This document shows, one piece after another, positions 53,475 to 62,621 of a DNA stretch of 64,000 nt. The position numbers were made by a program, and so were the translations under genes. Each line of letters starts with the position of its first letter. Position 1 is the stretch's first letter. The stretch lies in contig ONAY01000006.1 of assembly GCA_900315895.1 (NCBI GenBank), positions 1 through 64,000 of the forward strand, in the 5' to 3' direction. The notes beneath the pieces were generated by a model. It saw only the letters and a list, made by a program, of their open reading frames with translations, was not told where the DNA came from and searched no databases. The stretch comes from an uncultured Eubacteriales bacterium (GTDB taxonomy: Bacteria > Bacillota > Clostridia > Peptostreptococcales > Anaerovoracaceae).

Positions 53475-54766
53475 CTATAGGCCTTATTATCCTTGGTATA
53501 GTTCTCTGCATAGGCTTCTCAGCTCTGTTCTCCGCTTCAGAGATGGCGCTGTCCTCAGCCAACAAGGTGAGGATCGAAAATGAGGCAGAGGAGGGCATCA
53601 AAAAAGCTGCCATAGCCCAGAAACTCATAGAAAACTTCGATGACAGCTTAAGCGCCATACTCATCGGAAACAACCTGGTGAACATAGCAGCTTCTTCGCT
53701 GAGCTCAGTCCTGGTCATACTGCTTCTCGGATCTGACAAATACGCCTGGGTAGCCACCGTAATCATAACCCTTCTGGTCATCATTTTCGGTGAGACCATA
53801 CCTAAGATCACCGCAAAACAGACCTCCACAGTGTCTGCACTGAGAGTGGCACCCTTCGTGCGCTTCCTGACAGTGATATTCAAACCCATAGTCATTGCCG
53901 TTGTCTTCCTTGTGACCGTTCTCACGGGAAGAAACAGAGAAGACGAGGAAGAGGTCGATGACGATGATGATGACGAGAGCAAGGAGGAACTTGCGACCAT
54001 CATCGAGACAGCAGAGGGCGAAGGAGTCCTGGATGAGGATCAGAAGTCTCTTTTGATCGCCGCCCTTGACTTCAACGACATATCAGCCTTTGAGGTCATG
54101 ACAGCAAGAGTAGACATCGATGCCATCGATATAGATGATGACATGGATGAGATAATGGAACTGGTGCAGGAGACCGTATATACCAGACTTCCCGTATACG
54201 AGGAGAGCATCGATAACATCATAGGCGTACTCCACCTGAATGAGTTCCTTACCACCATGGCAACGGAGGGCAAGGCAGACATCAGAGAACTTATGATGGA
54301 ACCCGTATTCGTATACAGGACCACCAAGCTTCCGGGGGTTCTGGAGGCTCTCAGAGAAAAGGATCAGCAGATGGCCATCGTCACCGACGAATACAGCGGT
54401 ATCGACGGAATAATAACCATCGAGGACGTACTGGAGGAAGTTGTTGGCGAGATCTGGGACGAGAACGACCCTGTGGAGGAGGAGATCATCGAGAGGAACG
54501 AGAGAGAGTACCTTCTCGACGGAGACCTGAACATCTATGACTTCCTGGAACTGGTGGAAATGGACGAAGATGAATACGAGTCCGAGTACGATTCGGAGAC
54601 CGTAGGTGGATGGGTAATGGAGATGCTGGAGAGATTTCCCGTCGTGGGAGATGAACTGAGGTATGAAAACTTTACCCTTAAGGTGATCGAGGCAGAGGAG
54701 AGAAGGGTGGACAAGGTGCTGCTCATTATCGACGAGCCTGAAGAAAGCGATGAAGACGATGAATGA
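53471..54766 (+). CDS. CNNM/CBS-domain membrane protein with CorC_HlyC domain
   Basis: A 431-residue full-length CNNM family protein. It has DUF21 helices (~1-140, with FSASEMALSSANKV), a very acidic loop (EVDDDDDDESKEE), paired CBS domains (~200-320, EYSGIDGIITIEDVLEEVVGEI) and a C-terminal CorC_HlyC domain (~340-425, VGGWVMEMLERFPVVGDEL). The acidic loop may bind divalent cations. Sequence identity with the preceding gene is visible in the membrane and CBS parts, so they arose by duplication. Probable Mg2+ homeostasis; direction of transport unknown. Confidence 0.9.
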   Translation: MTIGLIILGIVLCIGFSALFSASEMALSSANKVRIENEAEEGIKKAAIAQKLIENFDDSLSAILIGNNLVNIAASSLSSVLVILLLGSDKYAWVATVIITLLVIIFGETIPKITAKQTSTVSALRVAPFVRFLTVIFKPIVIAVVFLVTVLTGRNREDEEEVDDDDDDESKEELATIIETAEGEGVLDEDQKSLLIAALDFNDISAFEVMTARVDIDAIDIDDDMDEIMELVQETVYTRLPVYEESIDNIIGVLHLNEFLTTMATEGKADIRELMMEPVFVYRTTKLPGVLEALREKDQQMAIVTDEYSGIDGIITIEDVLEEVVGEIWDENDPVEEEIIERNEREYLLDGDLNIYDFLELVEMDEDEYESEYDSETVGGWVMEMLERFPVVGDELRYENFTLKVIEAEERRVDKVLLIIDEPEESDEDDE

Positions 54767-55469
54767 CGGAAACGTCATGAGACACGTAACAAAGGATATA
54801 ACCAACGAAGCAGTGACTGATTATCTGACCAGCTTCTACAGGCCCCTAAGCAGTGAATTGGGAGAATTCAGGATACAGTGCGAGGAGGAACCGGTGCCCA
54901 TCATACTGAGAGAGACGGAGGACTTTCTTTCGACTTTCATGGATGTGATAAAGCCTGGAAATGTGCTGGAGATAGGTACTGCAGCAGGCTACTCAGCCAT
55001 GTTTTTTGCGGAGAAGATCAGGTCCTTTTCTGATCCTGATCAGCCTGTGGTATTCACGGTAGAGAAGGATGAGGAGATGTACCTGAGAGCCCGGCGGGAG
55101 ATCGATAGACTGGACTATTCCCCCTATATCCGCTGCTACCTTGGTGATTGCGAAGAAGGCATAAGTAAGATCCATGAAGATGATCCTTCGATGAAGTTCG
55201 ACATGGTTTTTATCGATGCTGCAAAATCTCATTATAAAAGGTTTCTCGACGCATCCCTTAAGGTCCTCTCTGACGAGGGCATAATAATCTGCGATGATAC
55301 ACTCTTTCAGGGAAGGCCCGCCCTAGAGGATGAGCTCCCTCCAAGAAAGCATAGGACGAATACCTTGGCTCTTCGTGAATTCAATTCAGCAGTAAAGAAC
55401 GACCCCGGCTTAAGTTCCACTCTTATAGCCGTGGGAAACGGTCTTACCATAATCAAACCAATAAAGTAA
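54750..55469 (+). CDS. trmR: tRNA 5-hydroxyuridine methyltransferase TrmR
   Basis: A 239-residue class I SAM-dependent O-methyltransferase. The SAM site is VLEIGTAAGYSAMFFA and the metal-binding acidic motif FDMVFIDAAKSHY, with CDDTLFQGRP later. It lies in the mltG-trmR-trhP order known from Bacillus subtilis (yrrM position), where TrmR makes 5-methoxyuridine at tRNA position 34 from 5-hydroxyuridine. The ATG at 54750 overlaps the CNNM gene by 17 bases; ATGs at 54759 and 54777 are alternatives. Four bases separate it from trhP. Confidence 0.88.
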   Translation: MKTMNDGNVMRHVTKDITNEAVTDYLTSFYRPLSSELGEFRIQCEEEPVPIILRETEDFLSTFMDVIKPGNVLEIGTAAGYSAMFFAEKIRSFSDPDQPVVFTVEKDEEMYLRARREIDRLDYSPYIRCYLGDCEEGISKIHEDDPSMKFDMVFIDAAKSHYKRFLDASLKVLSDEGIIICDDTLFQGRPALEDELPPRKHRTNTLALREFNSAVKNDPGLSSTLIAVGNGLTIIKPIK

Positions 55470-55473
55470 CGAT

Positions 55474-56700
55474 ATGAGAAAAATAGAACTTTTGGCTCCG
55501 GCCGGAGACCTTGAAAAACTTAAGACAGCTGTGGATTTCGGAGCGGACGCAGTCTACTTCGGCGGTCGGAACTTCGGATTAAGATCCGCTGCAGGAAACC
55601 TTGACCTAAGCGAGATCAAGGAAGGACTGGATTATCTCCATGAGAGAGGTAAGAGAGGATATCTGACACTTAATATCTTTGCGCATAACGAAGATCTGGA
55701 ACCCATGAGAAAGTTTCTGGAGGAGATGAAGGAGACAGCGATCCCGGATGCTTTTCTTGTGACGGATCCCGGTGTCATGAGTATTTTGCTCAGCGTAATT
55801 CCTGATGCTGAGGTTCACATCAGCACTCAGGCCAGCACCACCAATCTGGCCACATGTAAGTTCTGGCATAAGCTTGGCGTCAAGAGGATAGTCCTTGCAA
55901 GGGAACTTAGCCTTAAAGAGATAAGAGAGATAGTCGACGGAGCTCCGGAAGGAATGGAGTTCGAAGCCTTCGTTCACGGTGCCATGTGCATCAGCTACTC
56001 CGGAAGGTGTCTTCTGTCCAATTATCTCATCCAAAGAGATGCCAACCGCGGGGAGTGCGCTCAGCCCTGCAGGTGGAAATATGCACTGACTGAGGAGCAG
56101 CGACCGGGAGAGTATTTCCCCATCGAGGAGGACGAAAGAGGGGCATATATCCTGAATTCCAAGGATCTTTGCATGATCGGTCACATACCGGAACTCATTG
56201 AAAGCGGCCTCTGTTCCCTTAAGATAGAGGGCAGGATGAAGTCAGCCTTTTACGTTGCATCCGTTGTGCACGCCTACAGGCTGGCAATCGATTCCTATTA
56301 TAGTGACCCTGAGCACTATCAGCTTAAGGATGAGTGGCTTGATGAGCTTCTTAAGGTCTCTCACAGACGCTTCACCACTGGCTTCTACTTTGACAAGCCC
56401 ACATCTGAAGCCCAGAATTATTTAAGCTCACAGTATGTCAGGGACTACGACTATACCGGAAACATACTTGAATACGATGAAAATACCGGCATTGCCACCG
56501 TTGAACAGAGGAGCAAGATGGTAGTGGGGGATGAGGTTGAGATCTTCGGCCCCTTCGAAGACTTCTTTGTTCAAAAAATAGAGGAAATGTATGATCCTGA
56601 GGGCCAGCCCATCTCAAGCTGCCCCCATCCGAAACAGATCTTTAAGCTTAGAACAGCAAAACCTGTTAAGCCCGGCTGGATCATAAGAAGACAAAAATAA
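55474..56700 (+). CDS. trhP: U32-family tRNA hydroxylation protein TrhP
   Basis: A 408-residue peptidase U32-family protein with the family signature EAFVHGAMCISYSGRCLLS and Cys residues in GECAQPCRW and KDLCMIG that can hold a 4Fe-4S cluster. TrhP proteins hydroxylate U34 of tRNA, using prephenate as indirect source, to give the substrate for TrmR encoded just upstream. The old annotation as protease is not supported by function in this subgroup. Bacillus has two paralogues (YrrN and YrrO); a single one is present here. Ends before a terminator at 56718. Confidence 0.88.
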   Translation: MRKIELLAPAGDLEKLKTAVDFGADAVYFGGRNFGLRSAAGNLDLSEIKEGLDYLHERGKRGYLTLNIFAHNEDLEPMRKFLEEMKETAIPDAFLVTDPGVMSILLSVIPDAEVHISTQASTTNLATCKFWHKLGVKRIVLARELSLKEIREIVDGAPEGMEFEAFVHGAMCISYSGRCLLSNYLIQRDANRGECAQPCRWKYALTEEQRPGEYFPIEEDERGAYILNSKDLCMIGHIPELIESGLCSLKIEGRMKSAFYVASVVHAYRLAIDSYYSDPEHYQLKDEWLDELLKVSHRRFTTGFYFDKPTSEAQNYLSSQYVRDYDYTGNILEYDENTGIATVEQRSKMVVGDEVEIFGPFEDFFVQKIEEMYDPEGQPISSCPHPKQIFKLRTAKPVKPGWIIRRQK

Positions 56701-56717
56701 CGGGTCACATGAGCAAG

Positions 56718-56746
56718 GCAATGTGCTTTATGCATGTTGCTTTTTT
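56718..56746 (+). terminator. Terminator after trhP
   Basis: GCAATGTGC (56718-56726) pairs fully with GCATGTTGC (56732-56740) when two G-U pairs are allowed; six T follow. Confidence 0.75.
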
Positions 56747-56761
56747 GTGTGTTTTTTGATA

Positions 56762-56797
56762 TGATATAATCCGCGTGAGTTTGTATAAAATTTATAC
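56762..56797 (+). promoter_or_regulatory. Promoter and palindromic operator of the NuoE/NuoF/NfnB-like operon
   Basis: An extended -10 (TGATATAAT, 56762-56770) has no good -35. A perfect 15-base inverted repeat, GTATAAA-A-TTTATAC (56783-56797), lies just after the expected start point, where a bound regulator would block transcription. The A/T-rich repeat somewhat recalls redox regulators such as Rex but does not match the Rex consensus well. Confidence 0.6.
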
Positions 56798-56831
56798 TAA
56801 CAATATAAATGCTTTTTAAAGAGGTGCAAAA

Positions 56832-57329
56832 ATGACTGAAACAAGAAGCGAAGCTTTCAAGGAGCTTCAGCCGGTGCTGGATCAGTACGCAGGCGTCAAA
56901 GGAAGCCTGATCACGATCCTTCAGAAAGCACAGGCGATCTACGGTTACCTGAGCAAGGACTGCATCAACTACATCTCAGAGCAGACAGGCATCAAGCCTG
57001 CCAAGATCTACGGTGTAGCCACATTCTACGCTCAGTTCCGTCTTGAGCCTATCGGCAAGAACTTACTGATGATGTGTCAGGGTACCGCATGCCACGTAAA
57101 CGGATCCGAATCCATCTACGAGGCAGTCAGCGAGGAACTGGGAATTGCAGACGGCGAGACTACAGAGGACAATCTGTTCACTATCAATAATGTAGCCTGC
57201 CTGGGATGCTGCTCCCTTGCTCCCGTTATGATGGTAAGGACCAGCGAATCCGATGAGGTTTACGGTAACCTCACCAAGGACAGCGTCAGGTCCATCCTGA
57301 AAGAGATCAGGGAAAATTCAGAGGCATAG
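56832..57329 (+). CDS. nuoE: NuoE-like 2Fe-2S subunit of an electron-transfer complex
   Basis: A 165-residue NuoE/HydC-type subunit. An N-terminal helical bundle (SLITILQKAQAIYGYLSKD) is followed by a thioredoxin-like 2Fe-2S domain with ligands in CQGTACH and CLGCC. In soluble flavin-based complexes this subunit pairs with the NuoF-like FMN subunit encoded 9 bases downstream. The gene is the first of three. No complex I membrane genes are nearby, so it is not respiratory complex I. Confidence 0.93.
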   Translation: MTETRSEAFKELQPVLDQYAGVKGSLITILQKAQAIYGYLSKDCINYISEQTGIKPAKIYGVATFYAQFRLEPIGKNLLMMCQGTACHVNGSESIYEAVSEELGIADGETTEDNLFTINNVACLGCCSLAPVMMVRTSESDEVYGNLTKDSVRSILKEIRENSEA

Positions 57330-57338
57330 GAGGTCAGT

Positions 57339-59087
57339 ATGAAGATTGTAGTAGGACAGGGATCCTGCGGGATCGCTTCAGGCGCAAAAAAGACATCGGC
57401 TGAATTTGAGAAGCAGCTGAAGGCACACGGTCTTAACACTGAACTTACCATTACAGGCTGTGTTGGAACCTGCTATCTGGAACCCATCGTTGACATCTAT
57501 GATGACAACGGCTTAATGACCAGATACGTGAAGGTCCAGCCCGACAAGGTAGAAAAGATCGTGGAAGAGCACGTTCTTCATGGCAATGTCGTTGAAGAAT
57601 ATGCCATCTCGGAAGAGGACAAGAAGTTCGTAACAGGACAGCAGAGGATCGTTCTGAGAAACTGCGGAGTCATCAACCCCGAGAACATCGACGAATATAT
57701 TGAAAAAGACGGTTATAAGGCTCTTGAAAAGGTACTTACGACCATGAAGCCCGAGCAGGTCATCGATGAGATGAAGGCTTCCGGACTGAGAGGAAGAGGC
57801 GGTGCCGGATTCCCCACATGGTTCAAGTGGAACGCAGCCAAGGCTTCTCCAGGAACAGAGAAGTACATGGTCTGCAATGCTGACGAAGGAGACCCCGGTG
57901 CATTCATGGACAGATCAGTACTCGAGGGCGACCCTCATACAGTACTTGAAGGTATGGCTATCGCAGGCTATGCGATGGGAGCTCACCAGGGCGTGATCTA
58001 CTGCCGTGCAGAGTATCCTCTTGCTATCAAGAGACTTGAGATCGCCATGGAACAGGCCAGAGAAAAGGGCTACCTTGGAAAGAATCTTTTCGGAACAGGC
58101 TTCGACTTTGATATCTATATCAAGGCAGGCGCAGGCGCATTCGTTTGCGGAGAGGAGACTGCTCTCATTGCATCTCTTGAAGGTGAAAGAGGAATGCCCA
58201 GACTTAAGCCGCCTTTCCCGGCAGCTAAAGGATTCTGGCAGAAGCCCACGGACATCAACAACGTAGAGACCCTTGCCAATGTTCCCTGGATCATCCATAA
58301 CGGAGGAGCCAAGTTTGCAAGCTTCGGCACACCCAAGTCACCCGGAACAAAGGTATTTGCTCTTGCAGGAAAGATCAAGAAGGGCGGACTCGTCGAGGTT
58401 CCCATGGGAATGTCCATCAACGACATCATCTATAACATCGGCGGCGGCATCAAGAACGACAAACAGTTCAAGGCCGTACAGATGGGCGGACCTTCCGGAG
58501 GATGCATCCCCGCTTCCTACGGCGATACGCCTGTAACATATGAAGACATCACTAAGATCGGTGCCATTGTGGGTTCCGGCGGTATGATCGTCATGGACGA
58601 GGATACCTGCATGGTAGACATGGCCAGATACTTCCTGAACTTCACAAGGGACGAGTCCTGTGGAAAGTGCAACTACTGCAGGATCGGAACCAAAAGACTT
58701 CTTGAGATCCTTACCAGGATCACGGAAGGCGAGGGCAAGGATGGAGATATCGAACTTCTGGAAGAACTTGCAACCAAGGTCATGCAGGGTTCAATGTGCG
58801 GTCTTGGACAGACAGCTCCAAACCCCGTACTTTCAACCATCCGCCACTTCAGAAATGAGTACGAAGATCACATCTACAACCACAAGTGCACAGCTCATTC
58901 CTGCAAGGCTCTCATCAACTTCTCGATAAACGACAACTGCAAGGGCTGTACTCTCTGCGCGAGAAACTGCCCGGTAGGCGCTATCACAGGGTCAGTGAAG
59001 CAGAAGCACGTTATCGACCAGACCAAGTGCATCAAGTGCTCCAAGTGTCTTGATAATTGCAGATTCAATGCTATCGATAAGATCTGA
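57339..59087 (+). CDS. nuoF: NuoF-like NADH-binding FMN/Fe-S subunit
   Basis: A 582-residue NuoF/HydB-type subunit. An N-terminal thioredoxin-like 2Fe-2S domain (~1-95; GCVGTCYLEP) is followed by the NADH/FMN domain (GLRGRGGAGFPTWFKW, NADEGDPGAFMDRSVLEGDPH), a SLBB domain and the 4Fe-4S motif ESCGKCNYCRIG. A C-terminal ferredoxin domain has two 4Fe-4S clusters (CKGCTLCARNCPVGA, CIKCSKCLDNC). This domain order matches bifurcating enzymes such as HydABC and the Sporomusa-type Nfn, where this subunit is the proposed bifurcation site. GAGGAGG precedes the next gene. Confidence 0.93.
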   Translation: MKIVVGQGSCGIASGAKKTSAEFEKQLKAHGLNTELTITGCVGTCYLEPIVDIYDDNGLMTRYVKVQPDKVEKIVEEHVLHGNVVEEYAISEEDKKFVTGQQRIVLRNCGVINPENIDEYIEKDGYKALEKVLTTMKPEQVIDEMKASGLRGRGGAGFPTWFKWNAAKASPGTEKYMVCNADEGDPGAFMDRSVLEGDPHTVLEGMAIAGYAMGAHQGVIYCRAEYPLAIKRLEIAMEQAREKGYLGKNLFGTGFDFDIYIKAGAGAFVCGEETALIASLEGERGMPRLKPPFPAAKGFWQKPTDINNVETLANVPWIIHNGGAKFASFGTPKSPGTKVFALAGKIKKGGLVEVPMGMSINDIIYNIGGGIKNDKQFKAVQMGGPSGGCIPASYGDTPVTYEDITKIGAIVGSGGMIVMDEDTCMVDMARYFLNFTRDESCGKCNYCRIGTKRLLEILTRITEGEGKDGDIELLEELATKVMQGSMCGLGQTAPNPVLSTIRHFRNEYEDHIYNHKCTAHSCKALINFSINDNCKGCTLCARNCPVGAITGSVKQKHVIDQTKCIKCSKCLDNCRFNAIDKI

Positions 59088-59107
59088 CGGGGAGAGGAGG
59101 TAATCAA

Positions 59108-62100
59108 ATGAACAAGTATTTACTTAACATTAACGGCAAAGAAGTTACCGGCGTCCCCGGCCAGACCATTCTGGAAGTCGCTAAGGAGAATGACATCTTC
59201 ATTCCCACTCTCTGCTACGACGAGAGGACCAAGATCTACGGCGCATGCGGTATCTGCGTATGCGAGGTTGAAGGCAATCCCAAGCTGGTAAAGGCCTGCG
59301 CCACAGAGATCGCTCCCGGCATGGTGGTAAACACCAGGACCGAAAGAGTAGTGGAATCCAGAAAGACCAACCTGGAACTTCTTCTTTCAAATCATACCGG
59401 AGACTGCCGTCCGCCTTGCGTCATCGCATGCCCGGCTCATACTGACTGCCAGGGCTATGTAGGACTCATCGCAAACGGCGAGTTCGAGGAAGCAAACGAA
59501 CTGGTAAAGGACAAGATCCCTCTTCCGCTTTCACTTGGAAGAGTCTGCCCGCATCCCTGCGAAGAGAAGTGCAGAAGGGGACTCATCGATGAACCCATCA
59601 GCATCCAGCAACTAAAGAGATTCGCTGCTGACTTCGATGTTGAAGGCGATAAGTTCATTCCGGAGTGTGAAGAAGACACAGGAAAATCCGTTGCCATCAT
59701 CGGCGGCGGCCCCATGGGACTTTCCGCAGCATATTTTTTGCGCAAAATGGGTCACGACGTTACCATTTATGAATCAATGCCCTATTGCGGAGGCATGTTG
59801 AGATACGGCATTCCCGAATACAGACTTCCCAAGGAAGTTTTGGACGAAGAGATCGACACCATCGAACAGATGGGCGTTGAGATCATCTGCAACACTAAGG
59901 TAGGCGTAGATATTCCCTTTGAGACCATCAGAAGCGATTATGACGCTGTTCTTCTTGGAATCGGAGCATGGGTATCCACAGGCGTTGGATGCAAGGGCGA
60001 GGACGCTGAGGGCGTTATCGGCGGCATCGACTTCCTCAGGAAGGTAGTAAGGAACGAACCCATCAAGCTGGGCGACAGAGTAGCCATCGTTGGCGGAGGA
60101 AACACCGCTATGGACGCTTGCCGTACAGCTGTAAGAATGGGCGCCAAGGAAGTCTACAATATCTACAGACGTACAAAGGACGAAATGCCCGCTGACGCTG
60201 TTGAGATCAAGGAAGCAGAGGAAGAGGGAGTCATCTTCAAGAACCTCACCAATCCTCTTGAGATCGTCAAGGACGAGAACGGTCACATCAAGGAAGTCAT
60301 CCTTCAGGTAATGGAACTTGGCGAACCCGACGAGTCCGGCAGAAGAAGACCTATTCCTGTTGAAGGAGCTACAGAGACCATCGCATTGGATTCAATGATC
60401 CTTGCCATCGGCCAGGCAGTTGATGCTTCACTGTTTGACTGCGACAAGACCAGAAAGGGAGCTATCGCATACGATAAGGAGACCTTCATGACCTCCATCC
60501 CCGGTGTGTTCGCCGGAGGAGACTGCGGAAATGACAAGATCTCCATCGCAGTTGAAGCTATTGCTGATGCCAAGAAAGCATCCGAGATCATTGACGCATA
60601 TCTTTATGGCGAAGAGATCAAGTACAGAGAGCAGTATGTGGTAACAAAAGACGTTACTGCCGAAGATTTCGAGGACAGAGAGCGTCTCTGCAGACCGGAA
60701 CTTCCAGAGCTCAGCCCCGAGGAAAGAAAGGATAACTTCTCTGAAGTCATTCCTGAGAGCTATTCCATCGAGGACGCTGTGGCTGAAGCTTCCAGATGCC
60801 TTGAGTGCGGATGCCACGACTACTTCGAGTGCAAGCTCATCGACTTTGCTAACCAGTACAACGTACATCCCGAGAGATTCGAAGGTGAGAAGAACACCAT
60901 CGACTTCAAGGATGATCATCCGTTCATAGTAAGAGATCCCAACAAGTGTATCCTTTGTGGACTCTGCGTGAGAGTCTGTGACGAGGTCATGGGCGTAGGT
61001 GCTCTGGGTCTTGTAAACAGAGGATTCGACACAGTGGTCAAGCCCAACATGGAGAAGCCTCTGATCGAATCAGGATGCATCTCCTGCGGACAGTGCGTAT
61101 CCGTATGTCCCACCGGAGCCCTTCAGGAGAGAACATCTCTCGTTAAGGAAGTTCCCGTTGATACAGAACATACCCTTACCACATGCTCAATGTGCTCCGT
61201 GGGATGCACACTGGATCTTGAGACCAGAGGAGACATGCTTGTCAAGGCCAATCCTTCCAAGGAAGGCATCGTTAACCAGGGACTTGCCTGCGGCAAGGGC
61301 AAATGGGGATTCGATTCCGCCATCCTTGAAGGAAAGGTAGAAGATTGCCTGGTCAAGGAAGATAACGACTGGAGAGAGGCCGATTATCATGAAGCTCTCA
61401 TGCTGATCGCCAAGAAGTGCCAGACAGTTGCTCAGAGATTCGGAAGAGAAGCTGTGGCAGTTGCAGTTTCCGACAGATACACCAATGAGGAAGCTTATGC
61501 TATCAAGGTCATGGCTGACGCCATGGGCGCAAAACTTCTCTGCTTAAATAACCGCAAGTCCGGACTTAAGGAAGTCCTGGGAGTTGAAGGCTCACCGAAT
61601 ACCATAGAGGAACTTCTTTCCACCAACCTCATTCTCAAGGTGGGATTCGAGCCCTCTGATTCAAGAGTCATCGACATCAAGATCAAACAGGCTTCAGAGA
61701 GAGGTGCCAAGGTTCTTGATCTGGGCGAAGGCCAGAATGATCTGTCATTCCTTAAGCAGCTTGCAAAGGCTCTCATCGAGCAGGGCAAGGGCGAAAACCT
61801 TGAGGGATATGAGGAACTCAAGAACAGCCTTGAGAACGTAACAGTTTCCGAGAAGGCTAAGATCCTCTGCGACCAGTACCTGAAGGCCAAGAAGGCTATG
61901 ATCGTATATCAGGTCAACAACCTCACTGTCGACGGAGCTAAGCTTGTGGGAGACATCGCACTGCTTTCCGGACATATCGGCAAGCCCAGAGATGGCGTCC
62001 TTGCAGTACTTCCGAAGAACAACTCACAGGGTCTCCACGACCTTGGCATCACAGCCGGTCGTGAAGCTCTTGAAGGAGTCAAGGCTCTGGTAGTATTCGG

Positions 62101-62563
62101 AGAGAATGCTCCCATAGATACAGACAAGCTTGAGTTCCTGGCAGTATGCGATACTCACATGACAGACTTAGGCGATAAGGCTTCAGTCTTCATCCCCGGA
62201 ACAGGATTCGCTTCCACCAACGGAACCTTCACCAACACAGAGAGAAGACTTCAGGCTGTCCAGGCTGCCATCGACGAAGGAATCCTTCTTTCCAACTGGG
62301 AAGTTGCTTCTGAGATCGCTCACATCTTCGAGGTTGAGACACCTTGGGAAGACACAGATGATATCTCCGATGAGATGTGTGATACAGAACCTCTCTACAA
62401 GTACTCCATCATGGATGAGGTGAGGGGAGGAGTCCTTGCACCTGTAAGTCCGAAGCTTATTGCTGTAGAGGACGGAGCTCTCACAGATCCTCTGGACACA
62501 ACAGACTCACTGATGCAGTCCATCATTGAAAGGATCCCGAAGCCGGCTTGCCCGACACTGTAA
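59108..62563 (+). CDS. Large NfnB/GltD-like flavoprotein fused to ferredoxin and molybdopterin-type domains
   Basis: An 1151-residue fusion. Order: a 2Fe-2S ferredoxin (Cys in LCYDERTKIYGACGICVC), a GltD/NfnB-type NADP(H)-FAD module with N-terminal Fe-S Cys (~97-115), FAD motif near 194 (AIIGGGPMGLSAAY) and NADP motif near 324, then CLECGC (~563), two 4Fe-4S motifs (CILCGLC ~613, CISCGQC ~657), a CSMCSVGC cluster (~692) and a shortened molybdopterin-oxidoreductase-like end without a recognisable Mo ligand. With NuoE and NuoF partners this resembles the Sporomusa-type Nfn transhydrogenase linking NADH, NADPH and ferredoxin. Formate dehydrogenase or hydrogenase activity is unlikely, as no H-cluster or active-site Cys/Sec is seen. 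Confidence 0.82.
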   Translation: MNKYLLNINGKEVTGVPGQTILEVAKENDIFIPTLCYDERTKIYGACGICVCEVEGNPKLVKACATEIAPGMVVNTRTERVVESRKTNLELLLSNHTGDCRPPCVIACPAHTDCQGYVGLIANGEFEEANELVKDKIPLPLSLGRVCPHPCEEKCRRGLIDEPISIQQLKRFAADFDVEGDKFIPECEEDTGKSVAIIGGGPMGLSAAYFLRKMGHDVTIYESMPYCGGMLRYGIPEYRLPKEVLDEEIDTIEQMGVEIICNTKVGVDIPFETIRSDYDAVLLGIGAWVSTGVGCKGEDAEGVIGGIDFLRKVVRNEPIKLGDRVAIVGGGNTAMDACRTAVRMGAKEVYNIYRRTKDEMPADAVEIKEAEEEGVIFKNLTNPLEIVKDENGHIKEVILQVMELGEPDESGRRRPIPVEGATETIALDSMILAIGQAVDASLFDCDKTRKGAIAYDKETFMTSIPGVFAGGDCGNDKISIAVEAIADAKKASEIIDAYLYGEEIKYREQYVVTKDVTAEDFEDRERLCRPELPELSPEERKDNFSEVIPESYSIEDAVAEASRCLECGCHDYFECKLIDFANQYNVHPERFEGEKNTIDFKDDHPFIVRDPNKCILCGLCVRVCDEVMGVGALGLVNRGFDTVVKPNMEKPLIESGCISCGQCVSVCPTGALQERTSLVKEVPVDTEHTLTTCSMCSVGCTLDLETRGDMLVKANPSKEGIVNQGLACGKGKWGFDSAILEGKVEDCLVKEDNDWREADYHEALMLIAKKCQTVAQRFGREAVAVAVSDRYTNEEAYAIKVMADAMGAKLLCLNNRKSGLKEVLGVEGSPNTIEELLSTNLILKVGFEPSDSRVIDIKIKQASERGAKVLDLGEGQNDLSFLKQLAKALIEQGKGENLEGYEELKNSLENVTVSEKAKILCDQYLKAKKAMIVYQVNNLTVDGAKLVGDIALLSGHIGKPRDGVLAVLPKNNSQGLHDLGITAGREALEGVKALVVFGENAPIDTDKLEFLAVCDTHMTDLGDKASVFIPGTGFASTNGTFTNTERRLQAVQAAIDEGILLSNWEVASEIAHIFEVETPWEDTDDISDEMCDTEPLYKYSIMDEVRGGVLAPVSPKLIAVEDGALTDPLDTTDSLMQSIIERIPKPACPTL

Positions 62564-62573
62564 AGATCTAATA

Positions 62574-62605
62574 AATGCTCCCTTCGAAAGAAGGGGGCAT
62601 TTTTC
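62574..62605 (+). terminator. Terminator of the electron-transfer operon (GAAA loop)
   Basis: AATGCTCCCTTC (62574-62585) pairs with GAAGGGGGCATT (62590-62601), one G-U, with a GAAA tetraloop; TTTT follows. Confidence 0.9.
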
Positions 62606-62621
62606 GTTTTTTGCGCCATTA

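Noticed and set aside
59108..62563. Formate dehydrogenase or iron-only hydrogenase as the third subunit
   Set aside because: No H-cluster Cys motifs and no active-site Cys/Sec with molybdopterin ligands; the central part is a GltD/NfnB-type flavoprotein.
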